Shown piece after piece: positions 1-9,080 of a stretch of 64,000 nucleotides of DNA (the first letter of the stretch is position 1; each line of letters starts with the position of its first letter). The position numbers and the translations under genes were made by a program. This DNA comes from Paraburkholderia sp. D15 (GTDB lineage: Bacteria > Pseudomonadota > Gammaproteobacteria > Burkholderiales > Burkholderiaceae). The DNA is taken from NCBI RefSeq assembly GCF_029910215.1, contig NZ_CP110396.1, positions 2,976,001 to 3,040,000 of the forward strand, in the 5' to 3' direction. Below the pieces are notes generated by a model. It did not search any database and had not been told where the DNA came from. It was given only the letters and a program-made list of their open reading frames with translations.

Positions 1-1467
1 GCCGGAGCGCAGCCGCAGCAGCGAGCGGCTATGCGGCCCGACGCGCACCGCGGTGTAGTCGTGCGGGTCCGGGCGCGGCTTCATCTCGAAGCCCATCAGC
101 TTTGGGTCGAACGATTCGACTTCGAGCTTGCCGTTGGCTGGCTGCCCCGGTACGACCTGCAGGTCGAGCTTCTGCGCGAGCGCGGGATCGAGCTGCGCGC
201 CGAACGACGTGAACACGGCGATCGGCATGCCCGCGTCGACCTGGGCTGAGAGCCACGCGCGATAGTCGTTGGCGCGCGGCACGTCGTTGTTCATCCACAG
301 CACGATGCCGGCGTAGCGCTCGCGCAGATCGCCCTGCGGCAGCGGCGCGCGCGCGTCGGCGTAGTCGATGCGGTAGCCGAGATAGTTCAGCGGCATCGCC
401 AGAAAACGCACGCCGGGCGATACGTTCAGATCGGTGCGCGCGGGCGGGTCCTGGATCACGAGGATGCGGCGCTTCACCGGTTCGACCGCGCTCACGCCGA
501 CGGTGGCGAGCGCCCCGTCCGTCACGTACGGCACGATGCCTTGCGCGCGGATTTTCGTCACGGCGTCGTGGGTGCACGCGCGGTCGGCGGGCGGGCAATA
601 GTCGATCGAGATCGCCGGCAGTCCATATTGCTCGCGGATCGTTTTCGCCTGACCGAGCAGCCAGTCGCGATCGGCCTGCGGGACTTCGACATAGCGTTGC
701 TGAGCCTGATTCCAGCCGCGATATAAAGACTCGAATGCGACCGCATAAGCGAGGTCGTGAATTTGCGGCAGAATTTCGAAGCCGCGATTCAGGATCAGTC
801 TGGCATCCGGATAACGCTGTTTTATCGCGCGGATCACGGCGATCAGGCCGGCTTGCTGAGTCGCGCGATCCGCGTCCGTTTTGGCGACCAGTTGATAAGA
901 GTCGAGCGTGTCGAGGAAAAAGCCGCGATAGCCTTTATTCCACAACGGCGCGATCACGTGCTCCACATACCAGGCGGGCCATTCGGGCTGGCTCTGATCG
1001 ATCACGCGCGAAGCCCACGCCTCGTTGTGACCCGCGAGCCAGGTCTTCGGCAACGCCGCGTAGTAGTCGCGCGAGGGCAATACCTCGCCGACGCTCGCGT
1101 AGGCGAACCAGGTGGTGTGCGGCAGCGCGTGCGCGAGCGGATTGAAACCGCTGTCGGGTTCGACCACGACGGCGTCGTACGCAGACAGCAATTCGACCGG
1201 CGGATTCTTGCCGTAGTAGAGCGCGAAGGAGGGTTGATGCGGTGTCGCGGCGGGGGCGGCAGTGCTGCCGCTCGCGGTTGTGGTCGTGACTGTGGTTATC
1301 GCACTCGCGGCATTCGCCGCATTCGCCGCATTCGCCGCATTCGCCGCATTCGCCACGCCGATCGTCAGCGAGACGGCGGCGATCAACGCGCTAAGCGCGA
1401 TGCATGCCGGTACGCACGCGGCAAGCCGCGACGACCCGGGCCACGATCCGTCATTTATACGTGGCAT
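1..1467 (-). CDS. pelA: PelA-like glycoside hydrolase/deacetylase (partial, 3' end off window)
   Basis: Reading the minus strand from an ATG at 1467 gives an uninterrupted frame of 489 residues that runs off the left edge. It starts with a hydrophobic signal segment (about residues 20-40), then an Ala-Asn repeat and an Ala/Thr linker. A TIM-barrel segment of the GH114/GH166 (TM1410-like) type follows, with FALYYG, AYASVGE, GYRGFFLDTLDSY and LILNRGFE blocks. A further alpha/beta segment (about 340-489) comes next. This order matches PelA, the periplasmic enzyme that hydrolyses and deacetylates Pel exopolysaccharide. The deacetylase half would lie outside the window, as would other pel genes if they follow. 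The family call is from memory. A stand-alone GH114 protein is the alternative. Confidence 0.72.
   Translation of the reverse strand, partial: MPRINDGSWPGSSRLAACVPACIALSALIAAVSLTIGVANAANAANAANAANAASAITTVTTTTASGSTAAPAATPHQPSFALYYGKNPPVELLSAYDAVVVEPDSGFNPLAHALPHTTWFAYASVGEVLPSRDYYAALPKTWLAGHNEAWASRVIDQSQPEWPAWYVEHVIAPLWNKGYRGFFLDTLDSYQLVAKTDADRATQQAGLIAVIRAIKQRYPDARLILNRGFEILPQIHDLAYAVAFESLYRGWNQAQQRYVEVPQADRDWLLGQAKTIREQYGLPAISIDYCPPADRACTHDAVTKIRAQGIVPYVTDGALATVGVSAVEPVKRRILVIQDPPARTDLNVSPGVRFLAMPLNYLGYRIDYADARAPLPQGDLRERYAGIVLWMNNDVPRANDYRAWLSAQVDAGMPIAVFTSFGAQLDPALAQKLDLQVVPGQPANGKLEVESFDPKLMGFEMKPRPDPHDYTAVRVGPHSRSLLRLRSG
1311..1355 (-). repeat. 5 x 9-bp in-frame tandem repeat in pelA leader
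   Basis: Five consecutive 9-bp units (cattcgccg on the plus strand, last one ending in a) encode an Ala-Ala-Asn repeat just after the signal peptide of the PelA-like protein. Gain or loss of units keeps the frame, so this is a length-variable linker and not a phase switch. Confidence 0.85.
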
Positions 1468-1647
1468 TCGTTGTGGACGGAAAAAATGACCCGGCACTTT
1501 CGCATCGATGACGTCGCGCTCTCGGCAATGAGGTTGCGGCTATCTTAGATAAGAACGCCTGAAGCGACTAGCCTCGCTTTTGGGTTTTTTCGTATTCAGC
1601 TAATACGGCGTGGTGACTCATTTTTTCACCAATGCGTAACGCATCGG

Positions 1648-1669
1648 CATTCGCATTTGTATGCGAATG
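1648..1669. other. Inverted repeat in the 334-bp gap between antiporter and pelA
   Basis: The gap 1468-1801 has no credible gene. It holds a perfect 9-bp inverted repeat (cattcgcat, 4-nt loop, atgcgaatg) and, just before it, a smaller one (atgcg-taa-cgcat, 1632-1644). Neither is followed by a clear T-tract. They could be a weak terminator for the antiporter gene or an operator for pelA; the sequence does not decide. Confidence 0.4.
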
Positions 1670-1801
1670 TTTAAGCCGTTGGTTTGAAACGGAATTGAGG
1701 TCGACTTACATTGACTCGCAATGGCGCATGCACATTGCATTGCGGCCTGCATAAGCGCCCGTGGGCGTTCGCTGGCGTGCCGCAATGCCGTGCGTTTCAA
1801 T

Positions 1802-3121
1802 TCAATTGTCGCGCTTACGCAACTGGTGATACCAATTCATTAGCGGCGTGGCCGATACACCATGAATTACTACAGATGCGGCAATTACCGCGAGCGTCAA
1901 TGGCACGAGCGGGGTGACGTCGGCGGCGGGACCGTTTTCGAGCGCATAGGCGAGGTAATAGAAAGAGCCGATGCCGCGTATGCCGAACCAGCTCATCAGC
2001 CGGCGTTGCGTGTGGGTCGCATTCGACCCGAGCAGCGACAATTCCACCGATGCCGGCCGCACGACGACGAACAGCGCGACCGTGAGCGCGACCGTTTGCC
2101 ATGTGAAGAGCGGCACCTGGAGATTCGCGAGCACGTTGCCGACCATCGCCATCACCGCGACTTCGGCGATGCGTTCCAGTTCGATCGTGAAGCCGAGCAC
2201 CGACTCGGTCATGTACGCGTGGGCCTTGCTGGGATGTGCGGCGGTCGCGTCGACATCTTCGGGATCGAGTGTGCCGATCGCCTTGCGCGCCGATACGCCG
2301 CCGCTCGCGCGGTGCTCGACGCGGCGCATCGCGACGCCGGCCGCGAACACCGCGAGAAAGCCGTAGGTGTGCGCGAGTTGCGCGGCGCCGAACGACAACT
2401 CGATCAGGCCGAGCGCGAAGAAACCTTCGAGGCCTAAGGCCTGCGCGTGGCGGGTGCGCAGCCAGGTCACCGCGTGCGTGGTCGCCCAGCCGAGCAACCC
2501 GCCGATCGCGATCGCGCCCGCCACGCCCCCCACGATGCTACCGGCGAGCTCGACGCTCAGCAGCGAGGCGGCATGGCCGCGCGGCGCCGCGCAGACGGCG
2601 AGGCCGAGCAGCGCGAACGGCAGCGCGATGCCGTCGTTCAGACCGCCTTCGCCGGAGAGCGCGAAGCGCAGCAGATCGTGGTCGCCGGGATCGTGCACCT
2701 GCACGTCGTGCGCGAGCACGGGATCGGTCGGCGCGAGGATCGCGGCGAGCAGTAGCGCGGGCCCCCAGTCGAGACGCAATACGTAGACGCCGAACAGCGT
2801 CAGCAGCGGAATGGTCGCGAGCATCGCGAGGAAGCCGAGGCGCAGCGGCACGGTCCAGAGCCGCTCGAAAACACCCAGTCGCAGACGCAGGCCGATCGCG
2901 AACAGCGACACGAGCAATGCGACCTCGGTGATGATGCGTAGCAGTCGCGCGTCTTCCACCATGTCGAGATGGAGCAGGCCGATGCCGGGCGCGCCGAGCA
3001 GGTAGCCGGTCAGCAGGTAGAACATCGCGGCGCTCACGGGCAGGCGCCGCAGGGTCGTCGCGGCGAGGCCCATGAAAACGAGTACCGCGCCGACGATCAG
3101 AAACCACAAAGTTTCGTGCAT
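1802..3121 (-). CDS. Cation:proton antiporter, CPA1/NhaP type
   Basis: 439 residues, almost entirely hydrophobic, with about 11-12 predicted membrane segments. Family motifs are visible: LAPTDPVLAHDVQ near residue 130, GEGGLNDGIALPFA near 157 with the ion-binding Asp pair, and WFGIRGIGSFYYLAYA near 385. These are typical of inner-membrane Na+/H+ or K+/H+ exchangers used in pH and salt homeostasis. Length is normal and the N-terminus begins with a membrane segment, which supports the ATG at 3121. It is transcribed toward pelA, and no partner regulatory gene is attached. The transported ion cannot be deduced from the sequence. Confidence 0.9.
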   Translation of the reverse strand: MHETLWFLIVGAVLVFMGLAATTLRRLPVSAAMFYLLTGYLLGAPGIGLLHLDMVEDARLLRIITEVALLVSLFAIGLRLRLGVFERLWTVPLRLGFLAMLATIPLLTLFGVYVLRLDWGPALLLAAILAPTDPVLAHDVQVHDPGDHDLLRFALSGEGGLNDGIALPFALLGLAVCAAPRGHAASLLSVELAGSIVGGVAGAIAIGGLLGWATTHAVTWLRTRHAQALGLEGFFALGLIELSFGAAQLAHTYGFLAVFAAGVAMRRVEHRASGGVSARKAIGTLDPEDVDATAAHPSKAHAYMTESVLGFTIELERIAEVAVMAMVGNVLANLQVPLFTWQTVALTVALFVVVRPASVELSLLGSNATHTQRRLMSWFGIRGIGSFYYLAYALENGPAADVTPLVPLTLAVIAASVVIHGVSATPLMNWYHQLRKRDN

Positions 3122-3253
3122 GAGTATCTGGTGAGGGCCGGCGTGCGGGTGATGTGCACGCGTGGCCGGTTGGAGGAGAGGGCGCTTGAGGTGCGCGTGA
3201 GCCGTGTGCGAGGGGCAGGCGAGAGGCGCAACGCGGGGACCAGGCGAGCCGTT

Positions 3254-3718
3254 TCAGGGCGCACGTCCGAAGGCTTCGCGCAGCTTGCGCTTGGCCTGCT
3301 GCAAGGTCGCGCGACGGGTCTTCGGCAGATTCCTGCCGGCGCGGTTGATGTAGAAATTCAGCATCGACATCGCGGACTGGAATGGCGTGCCTTTGCGGCG
3401 TCGGCTGCGCGTCGAGGATTTTTTCAGCGACTGAGCGATCTCCTCCGCGCTGCCGGATTTGAAAACGTCCTGTTCGACGTCCATCGCGTCGCTGGTTTCC
3501 ATCACATGATGGGACCACTTGTTCGTGCGCTTCGTGCTTGGTCCTGACGCGCGGGATGACGACTTCGATGCCTTCGCGCGCCGCGCGGCATGAGCCTGCG
3601 CGTGGCGCTGACGCGGCGGGCGGCCCGCCTTGCCGCGCGTGGCGGGGTGGGTGGCCGAGTGTCCGGCGGATCGTCTGGATTTGCCGGCGGTCTTGCGGGG
3701 GGATTTCCTGGCAGCCAT
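3254..3718 (-). CDS. DUF3175 family protein
   Basis: 154 residues from an ATG at 3718. The first about 65 residues are a Lys/Arg/Ala-rich, histone-like basic tail. The rest is a conserved helical domain containing KWSHHVMETSDAMDVE, FKSGSAEEIAQSLK and SAMSMLNFYINRAGRNL, which I recognise as DUF3175. The function is unknown. The strongly basic tail suggests nucleic-acid binding. A longer open frame continues upstream to 4582, but it reads through the neighbouring PRC-barrel gene in another frame and is not coding. The gene sits in a run of small stress-type genes. Confidence 0.75.
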   Translation of the reverse strand: MAARKSPRKTAGKSRRSAGHSATHPATRGKAGRPPRQRHAQAHAARRAKASKSSSRASGPSTKRTNKWSHHVMETSDAMDVEQDVFKSGSAEEIAQSLKKSSTRSRRRKGTPFQSAMSMLNFYINRAGRNLPKTRRATLQQAKRKLREAFGRAP

Positions 3719-3770
3719 GGTGAGGTCTCCGGGTCGTCGGTGCCGGCGGGGTGGCCGGCGAAGGCGGGTA

Positions 3771-3845
3771 TAGCTCGGTAAAGCTCGGCGAAGCTCGGCA
3801 AACTTCGGGAAAACCTGGAACGCCTGGAGCGTCTGGAACGTTCGG
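3771..3845. repeat. Imperfect short tandem repeats between DUF3175 and PRC-barrel genes
   Basis: Three to four 10-bp units of the form agctcggyra run from about 3771 to 3806, followed by ctggaacg/ctggagcg units to about 3845. They lie in the intergenic stretch and code for nothing recognisable. Confidence 0.6.
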
Positions 3846-3915
3846 AAAGCGAAACGCGCCGGTCGCCGCGCGGCATGACCGCGGCGAACCGGCGCATCCG
3901 GAAACAGGCGAATGG

Positions 3916-4443
3916 TTACAGCTTCAGCCCGCCCGCTTCGGGCGCATCCGACGAGCCCGCCGGAATATCGCCGACGCCGAGATCGTCGCGCGTGTCGTAC
4001 GCACCGCGTCCCCAGTACGGCTCGCTGCCGTAGTACTGATGCACGGAGGTGGCCCACGTCTGATCGGCCATGGCCGGCCAATGATCCTTGTCGAAGCCCG
4101 GCGCGTTTTTCACGCGCTCGGCGCTCATGTTCAGCACGAAGCATTTCTGTTGCGTGTCGAGCGTGAGCGCGTGCCACGGAATCGCCAGCAGCTTGTCGCC
4201 GATGCCGAGAAAGCCGCCGCTCGACAACACCGCGTACGCGACGCGACCCGAACCGACGTCGAGCATGATGTCCTTGATCTTGCCGATGTCTTCGCCGTCG
4301 CTGCTGAGCACCTTGTTGCCGTCGAGAGTCGCCGCGGCCATCACGTCCGGACCGGGGCCGTCCGCGCTCGCGCTGCCCTTGCCGACGATGCGGGCGCCCT
4401 GGCCCTGCGTCATACCGGCTTGTGTCTGTGACTGGTTGAGCAT
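3916..4443 (-). CDS. PRC-barrel domain protein
   Basis: 175 residues from the ATG at 4443, which has a good AGGGAG ribosome site 7 nt upstream; this is preferred over the longer frame to 4533. Residues about 35-105 form a PRC-barrel: LDGNKVLSSDGEDIGKIKD, then VAYAVLSSGGFLGIGDKLLAIPW. The C-terminal part is rich in Trp, Tyr and Asp. PRC-barrel proteins of this size are common, usually stress-induced cytoplasmic proteins of unclear role in Burkholderiaceae. Regulation and partner are not visible. Confidence 0.85.
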   Translation of the reverse strand: MLNQSQTQAGMTQGQGARIVGKGSASADGPGPDVMAAATLDGNKVLSSDGEDIGKIKDIMLDVGSGRVAYAVLSSGGFLGIGDKLLAIPWHALTLDTQQKCFVLNMSAERVKNAPGFDKDHWPAMADQTWATSVHQYYGSEPYWGRGAYDTRDDLGVGDIPAGSSDAPEAGGLKL

Positions 4444-4645
4444 GATGTGTCTCCCTACGGGTTGGATGTAGTGGAGGTTCAGCAACCGCCGTTCCCACGC
4501 TTTCCCGATGTGAAGCGACATGCCGGGGCCCACGTCGGCTCAGGAGGCATGGCCCTTGCGGCGCTGTTGGACGACAGCGCATGCCGCGCGTCAGGCTTGA
4601 GATGACGCGGCGCGCGTTCTCTTTTCATTCACCAGGGAGATTTCG

Positions 4646-4972
4646 ATGAACTACCTCAAAACTAACGCGGCAAAGGCATTGCTGGCATCGGCACTGATCG
4701 CGGTATCGGGCGCGGCGCTCGCGCAGTCGGGCGGCGGCAATGGTAACGGCGGCAACGGCGGAGGCGGCGGCCCGGGCGACGCGCACGGCGCGGCGACGGC
4801 GGCGCCGACCACGGGCAACCAGCCTTCGTCGGGTGGAGCAATGAGCTCCGGTTCCAGCTCGATGAAGATGCATCACACCACCAAGTCGAAGATGTCGAAG
4901 ACCAAGAAGCCGATGACCGATACGACCAACACGCCCGGCGCCGACGCGAGCAGCGACACGAAGGGGCAGTGA
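4646..4972 (+). CDS. Small secreted Gly/Ser/Lys-rich protein
   Basis: 108 residues, preceded by AGGGAGA 7 nt before the ATG. The N-terminus is a classical signal peptide ending in ALAQ near residue 27. The mature protein is low-complexity: a Gly-Asn run, a Ser-rich middle and a basic Lys/Met/Thr tail. This pattern is common among Burkholderiaceae periplasmic proteins with no assigned role. I do not recognise a domain. Confidence 0.75.
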   Translation: MNYLKTNAAKALLASALIAVSGAALAQSGGGNGNGGNGGGGGPGDAHGAATAAPTTGNQPSSGGAMSSGSSSMKMHHTTKSKMSKTKKPMTDTTNTPGADASSDTKGQ

Positions 4973-5107
4973 CGGATAGGGCAGCAGGCTGCGTTCGACC
5001 GCGACGGAACTTCAACCGGTAAAGGTTGTATTCGTTGCACGACGCGGATGCGGCGATGGTTCGCCTGGCGCGGACCCTCGCCGCTTTTTATGGATGGTCA
5101 CGATGCA

Positions 5108-6496
5108 TCACGATGCAAGCGGCCGGGCAAGCTTCGCCGTTGACTTCCTGGTCGTGACGCCGGCAGCCGGACGCGCGGCGCGTGTCGTTGCGGCTTTACC
5201 GTTGCTGTTGCTGTTACCGTTGCCGTTGCCGTTGCCGTTTTTGTCGTTTGTTTTACCACCCGCCTCCTTGCGCACCGCACGCGACTTCTTCAACAGTCGC
5301 GTCAACGAATCGTCGATGCTCTCGGCGACCGCCGCTTCACGCACCTTGCGTCCCTTCGCGCCGGTTGCGCGTGCGAGTTTCGCCGCGCGCTTTTCCGCAT
5401 GAGCGAGCAGCGCGGCGAACGCCACCTCGTCCACACGCAGACCGCGACGCGCCTGACCGGGCGGCAGCGTCTGCAACTCGTCGGCTTCGAACGCGCTGAT
5501 CACCGCCGGATGGATGTAGCAACGCCGGCATACGGCCGGCGTATTGCGCAGCAGCACGGCGACGTCCTTCACCATCGCGACGATGTGACGGCGCGCCTCG
5601 GCCGCATCGCCGCAGATCAGGCGACGCAGCGCGGCCAGCGCATACACGCTGCCCGCCCACGTCCGATAGTCCTTCGCGGTGAAGTCCGCGTCGCTCGCGC
5701 GGCGCAGGTAGTCGTTGATATCGGCCGAGCCGACGGTGCGGCGCGTGCCGTCCTCGTCGAGATACTGGAACAGGTCATGGCCGGGCAGTTCGGCGCAGCG
5801 CCGCACGATCCGCTTGATGCGCGGATTGTTCACGGTGACGTCGTGCTCGATGCCGCTCTTGCCGCGAAACTTGAAGCGCAAACGGCCCGCTTCGATCTTC
5901 ACGTGTTTCTTGCGCAGCGTCGTCAATCCGTACGACTGATTGTCGCGCGCGTATTCGACGCTGCCGATCCGGATCAACGTCGTATCGAGCAACTGCACGA
6001 TCGCGGCGATCACCTTGTCGCACGGCATGCCCGGCAGCTTCAGATCGCGCGCGACGCGGGCGCGGATCTTCGGTAGCGCGCGGCCGAACGCGGCCATGCG
6101 TTCGTATTTGTCGGCGTCGCGGGTCTCGCGCCAGCGCGGGTGATAGCGGTACTGCTTGCGTCCGCGGGCGTCGCGGCCGGTCGCCTGAATATGGCCGCGC
6201 GGGTCGGGGCAGATCCACACGTCTTCATAAGCGGGCGGAATCGCCAGCGCGTTGATGCGCTGGATGTGTTCTTCATCGACGACGCGTTCGCCCGCCGCGT
6301 TGAAATAAGCGAAACCGTCTTTCTCGCGCTTGCGGGTGAAGCCGGGTTTGCTGTCGTCGGCGTGGCGCAGGCCGGGCGGCAAGGGCGCGGCGGTGGATTG
6401 CGGCGCTTGCGCGTTCGCGGCGGCAGTGGCGTCGGCGGTCGCGGCGGCTTTTGCGCGTGATGCGCGGCGCGCAGGCGAAGTGGTTGTCTCGGTCAT
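5108..6496 (-). CDS. DNA topoisomerase IB (poxvirus-like)
   Basis: 462 residues from the ATG at 6496; a TTG 24 nt upstream (6520) is an alternative. After an Ala-rich leader come the N-terminal core (GFAYFNAAGERV, IPPAYEDVWICPD, GRKQYRYHPRWRE) and the catalytic core. The catalytic core has RIGSVEYARDNQSYGLTTL, FKFRGKSGIEH and, near the end, NTPAVCRRCYIHPAV, carrying the active-site Tyr. These are signatures of bacterial type IB topoisomerases, which relax supercoils through a 3'-phosphotyrosine. The C-terminus is a basic, Gly-Asn-repeat tail outside the family core. Confidence 0.93.
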   Translation of the reverse strand: MTETTTSPARRASRAKAAATADATAAANAQAPQSTAAPLPPGLRHADDSKPGFTRKREKDGFAYFNAAGERVVDEEHIQRINALAIPPAYEDVWICPDPRGHIQATGRDARGRKQYRYHPRWRETRDADKYERMAAFGRALPKIRARVARDLKLPGMPCDKVIAAIVQLLDTTLIRIGSVEYARDNQSYGLTTLRKKHVKIEAGRLRFKFRGKSGIEHDVTVNNPRIKRIVRRCAELPGHDLFQYLDEDGTRRTVGSADINDYLRRASDADFTAKDYRTWAGSVYALAALRRLICGDAAEARRHIVAMVKDVAVLLRNTPAVCRRCYIHPAVISAFEADELQTLPPGQARRGLRVDEVAFAALLAHAEKRAAKLARATGAKGRKVREAAVAESIDDSLTRLLKKSRAVRKEAGGKTNDKNGNGNGNGNSNSNGKAATTRAARPAAGVTTRKSTAKLARPLAS

Positions 6497-6694
6497 GGTT
6501 GTTGTGGGTAGAAGTTGCAAGCCCGTTCAAGCCGGTAAGCGCATTCGCGCTGATGAATGCGTGACAAGCAAAGCCGGTGCCCAGGGTGTGCCGGGTTGGC
6601 GGCTTGGCGGGTGCGGTCCGGCGCGATGCACCCGGGCGTCTGGGCTAGATGTGAAGTGTGGACGTGCGGCGGCGTGTTTGCGCGTGAACGAGTT

Positions 6695-6760
6695 GGCAGG
6701 GAGGCAGGGAGGGCAAGGAGGGCAAGGAGGCAAGGAGGCAAGGAGGCAAGGAGGCAAGGA
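6695..6760. repeat. 8-bp tandem repeats in the 435-bp gap before 6932
   Basis: The gap 6497-6931 lacks a credible gene. It contains a purine-rich run built from ggcaagga units, about four perfect ones after looser ggcaggga/gggcaagga copies. Open frames through it are repeat translations only. Being intergenic and 8 bp long, it is the type of tract that changes length by slippage. Confidence 0.75.
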
Positions 6761-6931
6761 AGCGGTACGCACGTAATGAGCCACGCGGCCCCCAGGCATT
6801 TGAACGCCCGAACGCCAGGCGGAACGGTCCTTGCGAACTCGCTTGCAGACAGTGCAGGTGGACTGCCCGATCGTCTGGCGGGTCTTGCTTGCAGGTTTTG
6901 AATGACCCCGAACCCCATGAAGGAGAGCGCC

Positions 6932-7273
6932 ATGAGCAGCACGCTAAACCCCGACGAAGAGCCGCAACAGGTGGTGAAACAGACGGCCGGCACGACAGGC
7001 GCGCTCGGTCCGAGCGATTCGTCGGACAGCGGCAGCGACGTCGCCGGCGCGAAGCGTCACGAGTTCGACGTCGATACCGAACTCGACAACCACGCGCTGG
7101 AAACCGGCGACAGCGAACTCGGCAGCGATACGGACCGGGCGGGCACTGGCGAGCGCGCCGCGGCCGACGGCGATTCCACGTTGACGCCGGATCGCGATAT
7201 CGAGCCCGACCGGGTGGTCGATCCGCTCGCCAATGACGACGACGGTCTCGACGACGACCCGCACGGCCTGTAG
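6932..7273 (+). CDS. Acidic hypothetical protein
   Basis: 113 residues, start chosen at 6932 because AAGGAGA sits 6 nt upstream; an ATG at 6902 is in frame but has no ribosome site. The protein is highly acidic (many Asp/Glu, DDDGLDDDPHGL-type end), lacks membrane segments and a signal peptide, and is predicted to be mostly disordered. No domain is recognised. Orientation and spacing suggest co-regulation with the stress genes downstream. Confidence 0.6.
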   Translation: MSSTLNPDEEPQQVVKQTAGTTGALGPSDSSDSGSDVAGAKRHEFDVDTELDNHALETGDSELGSDTDRAGTGERAAADGDSTLTPDRDIEPDRVVDPLANDDDGLDDDPHGL

Positions 7274-7398
7274 CAAAAGCGGAGAGCCGGCGGTCCGCAC
7301 CGCTTCATCTCACGGGCACACCTTTTGCTGACCCGTCATGTTAACGATGGGACCGCGCGGCCACGCGCCCCGGCCCCACACGAGCAAGGAGAGCAGGC

Positions 7399-7962
7399 AT
7401 GAGCAGCACAAAGACAGACACGCTGAAGGGCTACAAGGTCGCGGTACTCGCCGTGGACGGTTTCGAGCAGGCTGAACTGGTCGAACCGAAGCGCGCGTTG
7501 CTCGACGCAGGCGCAACCGTCCACGTCATCTCTGCGAAGCCTGGCAAGATCCAGGGCTTCAAGCACGTCGACAAGGGCGATGCGGTCGATGTCGACACCA
7601 CCTTCGACAAGGCCACCGCCAACGAGTACGACGCGGTCGTCCTGCCGGGCGGCGTGGTGAACGGCGATGCGATCCGTCTGCTGCCGCAGGCGCAAGCGTT
7701 CGTCAAAGCCGCCGACGGCGCGAAGAAGCCGATCGCGGTGATCTGCCACGGCGCCTGGTTGCCGGTATCGGCGGGCATCGTGCAGGGCCGCACGCTGACG
7801 AGCTGGCCGAGCCTGCAGGACGATATCCGCAACGCGGGCGGCACGTGGGTGGACAAGGAAGTCGTCGAGGACGGCAACCTGATCACCAGCCGCAAACCGG
7901 ACGATCTGCCGGCGTTCAACAAATCGTTGATCGCGCAACTGGCGAAGCGCAAGGCGGCGTAG
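7399..7962 (+). CDS. DJ-1/PfpI family type 1 glutamine amidotransferase-like protein
   Basis: 187 residues with an AAGGAGA site before the ATG. The fold starts with KVAVLAVDGFEQAELVEP and carries the nucleophile elbow VICHGAWLPVSAGIV (Cys near residue 117) followed by SWPSLQDDIRNAGG. This matches PfpI/YhbO-type proteins, described as glyoxalase/deglycase or protease-like stress enzymes. The Glu near the N-terminus and the Cys-His pair expected in the family are present. It is cytoplasmic. The neighbours are other stress-type genes. Confidence 0.92.
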   Translation: MSSTKTDTLKGYKVAVLAVDGFEQAELVEPKRALLDAGATVHVISAKPGKIQGFKHVDKGDAVDVDTTFDKATANEYDAVVLPGGVVNGDAIRLLPQAQAFVKAADGAKKPIAVICHGAWLPVSAGIVQGRTLTSWPSLQDDIRNAGGTWVDKEVVEDGNLITSRKPDDLPAFNKSLIAQLAKRKAA

Positions 7963-8090
7963 GCATAGGTGGCGCGGCGTGCGGTGCAACTTGCGCCGCA
8001 CGCGCAATGCGTGCGGCAGGAAGGGCACGAAAAGCAGGAAAGGCACGAGGCAAACGGCTCGGTCAACCCGTCGAACCAGGGAGAAAATGC

Positions 8091-8654
8091 ATGAAATTCC
8101 GGTATTCCCTACAAGTGATGACTGCCGCGCTGGGCTTCAGCGTGGCGTCGATCGGCGCGGTCCACGCGCAGGCGAGCGACGCGCCCGCCAGCGATGCCCC
8201 CAGCGCCGCCACGCAACTCTCGCCCGCCGACCAGCAATTCGTGCAGGACGCGTCGCAGGCGGACGCGACCGAAATCGCGGCCAGCAAACTCGCGCTGAAG
8301 AATTCGAACGACGCGAACGTGAAGAAATTCGCCCGGCAGATGATCGTCGATCACACGAAGCTGTCGCATGGCATGGCGGCGCTGGTCGCGAAGAAGGGTT
8401 TCACCGCGACGCCTTCGGCCGATGCCGCGCTGGTCGGCAAGCTGCAAACGCTGAAGGGCCGCCAGTTCGATCAGGCGTACGTCGAACAGATCGGTCTTGA
8501 AGCGCACCAGCGCGCGGTCGACCTGTTCCAGCAGGAAAGCCAGAGCGGTACCGATTCGCAACTGAAGGCGGCCGCCGCGCACGCGCTGCCGACCATCCAG
8601 CATCATCTTGCGATGGCGCAGCAACTCGCCGGCGCCATGAAGGGTTCGTCATGA
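8091..8654 (+). CDS. DUF4142 family periplasmic protein
   Basis: 187 residues. A GGGAGAAA ribosome site precedes the ATG at 8091. A signal peptide (about residues 1-26, ending HAQA) leads into a DUF4142 domain: FVQDASQADATEIAASKLALKN, VKKFARQMIVDHTKLS and a C-terminal helix ending in HHLAMAQQLA. DUF4142 proteins are ferritin-like four-helix proteins of the periplasm with unclear function, frequently stress-induced. Its stop overlaps a possible upstream start of the next gene, which suggests co-transcription. Confidence 0.9.
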   Translation: MKFRYSLQVMTAALGFSVASIGAVHAQASDAPASDAPSAATQLSPADQQFVQDASQADATEIAASKLALKNSNDANVKKFARQMIVDHTKLSHGMAALVAKKGFTATPSADAALVGKLQTLKGRQFDQAYVEQIGLEAHQRAVDLFQQESQSGTDSQLKAAAAHALPTIQHHLAMAQQLAGAMKGSS

Positions 8655-8692
8655 ACGCGATCTTGCCCCGGCCGGCCTACGAGGACTCTCTT

Positions 8693-8995
8693 ATGCAGAT
8701 CTCTTTTTCCGACGATAAACCCTCGTTCGACGGCGCGAATCTGACGGTGCGCTTCATGGCGCGGGTCGACGGCGAAGCGGTCGAATGCGCGATCACCGCC
8801 GAGGCCCTGGAGGATCATTTTGGCGCCGATTCGGCGCTCGAATCCGCGTTGATGTCCGCGTTCGATAAAGGCCGCAATCGCATCCGTTCGGTATGCGCGG
8901 AAGTGCTCGACCTGAACGCGGGCGAGGGCGTAGTGTTGCATAGCGGACTGTTCCGGGTGGAAGGCATGGAACCGGATCGCGGCGCGGCAGCTTGA
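8693..8995 (+). CDS. DUF1488 family protein
   Basis: 100 residues from the ATG at 8693, with GAGG 8 nt upstream and MQISFSDD as the expected family N-terminus. An in-frame ATG at 8651 overlapping the DUF4142 stop (ATGA) is possible and also has an AAGGG site. The body (LTVRFMARVDGEAVECAI, ALEDHFGADSALESALMSAF) fits DUF1488, a small cytoplasmic family without known function. Confidence 0.8.
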   Translation: MQISFSDDKPSFDGANLTVRFMARVDGEAVECAITAEALEDHFGADSALESALMSAFDKGRNRIRSVCAEVLDLNAGEGVVLHSGLFRVEGMEPDRGAAA

Positions 8996-9080
8996 TCGCA
9001 GTTTGATCGCAGTTTGCTCTTTAAGCGCCCGCCATCGAGGTAAATCAACGACGCACATGCAAACGATGCAAGGAGGCCGT

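Noticed and set aside
3254..4582. 442-codon minus-strand frame covering two genes
   Set aside because: Only its last 154 codons are the DUF3175 gene; the upstream part reads the PRC-barrel gene in the wrong frame.
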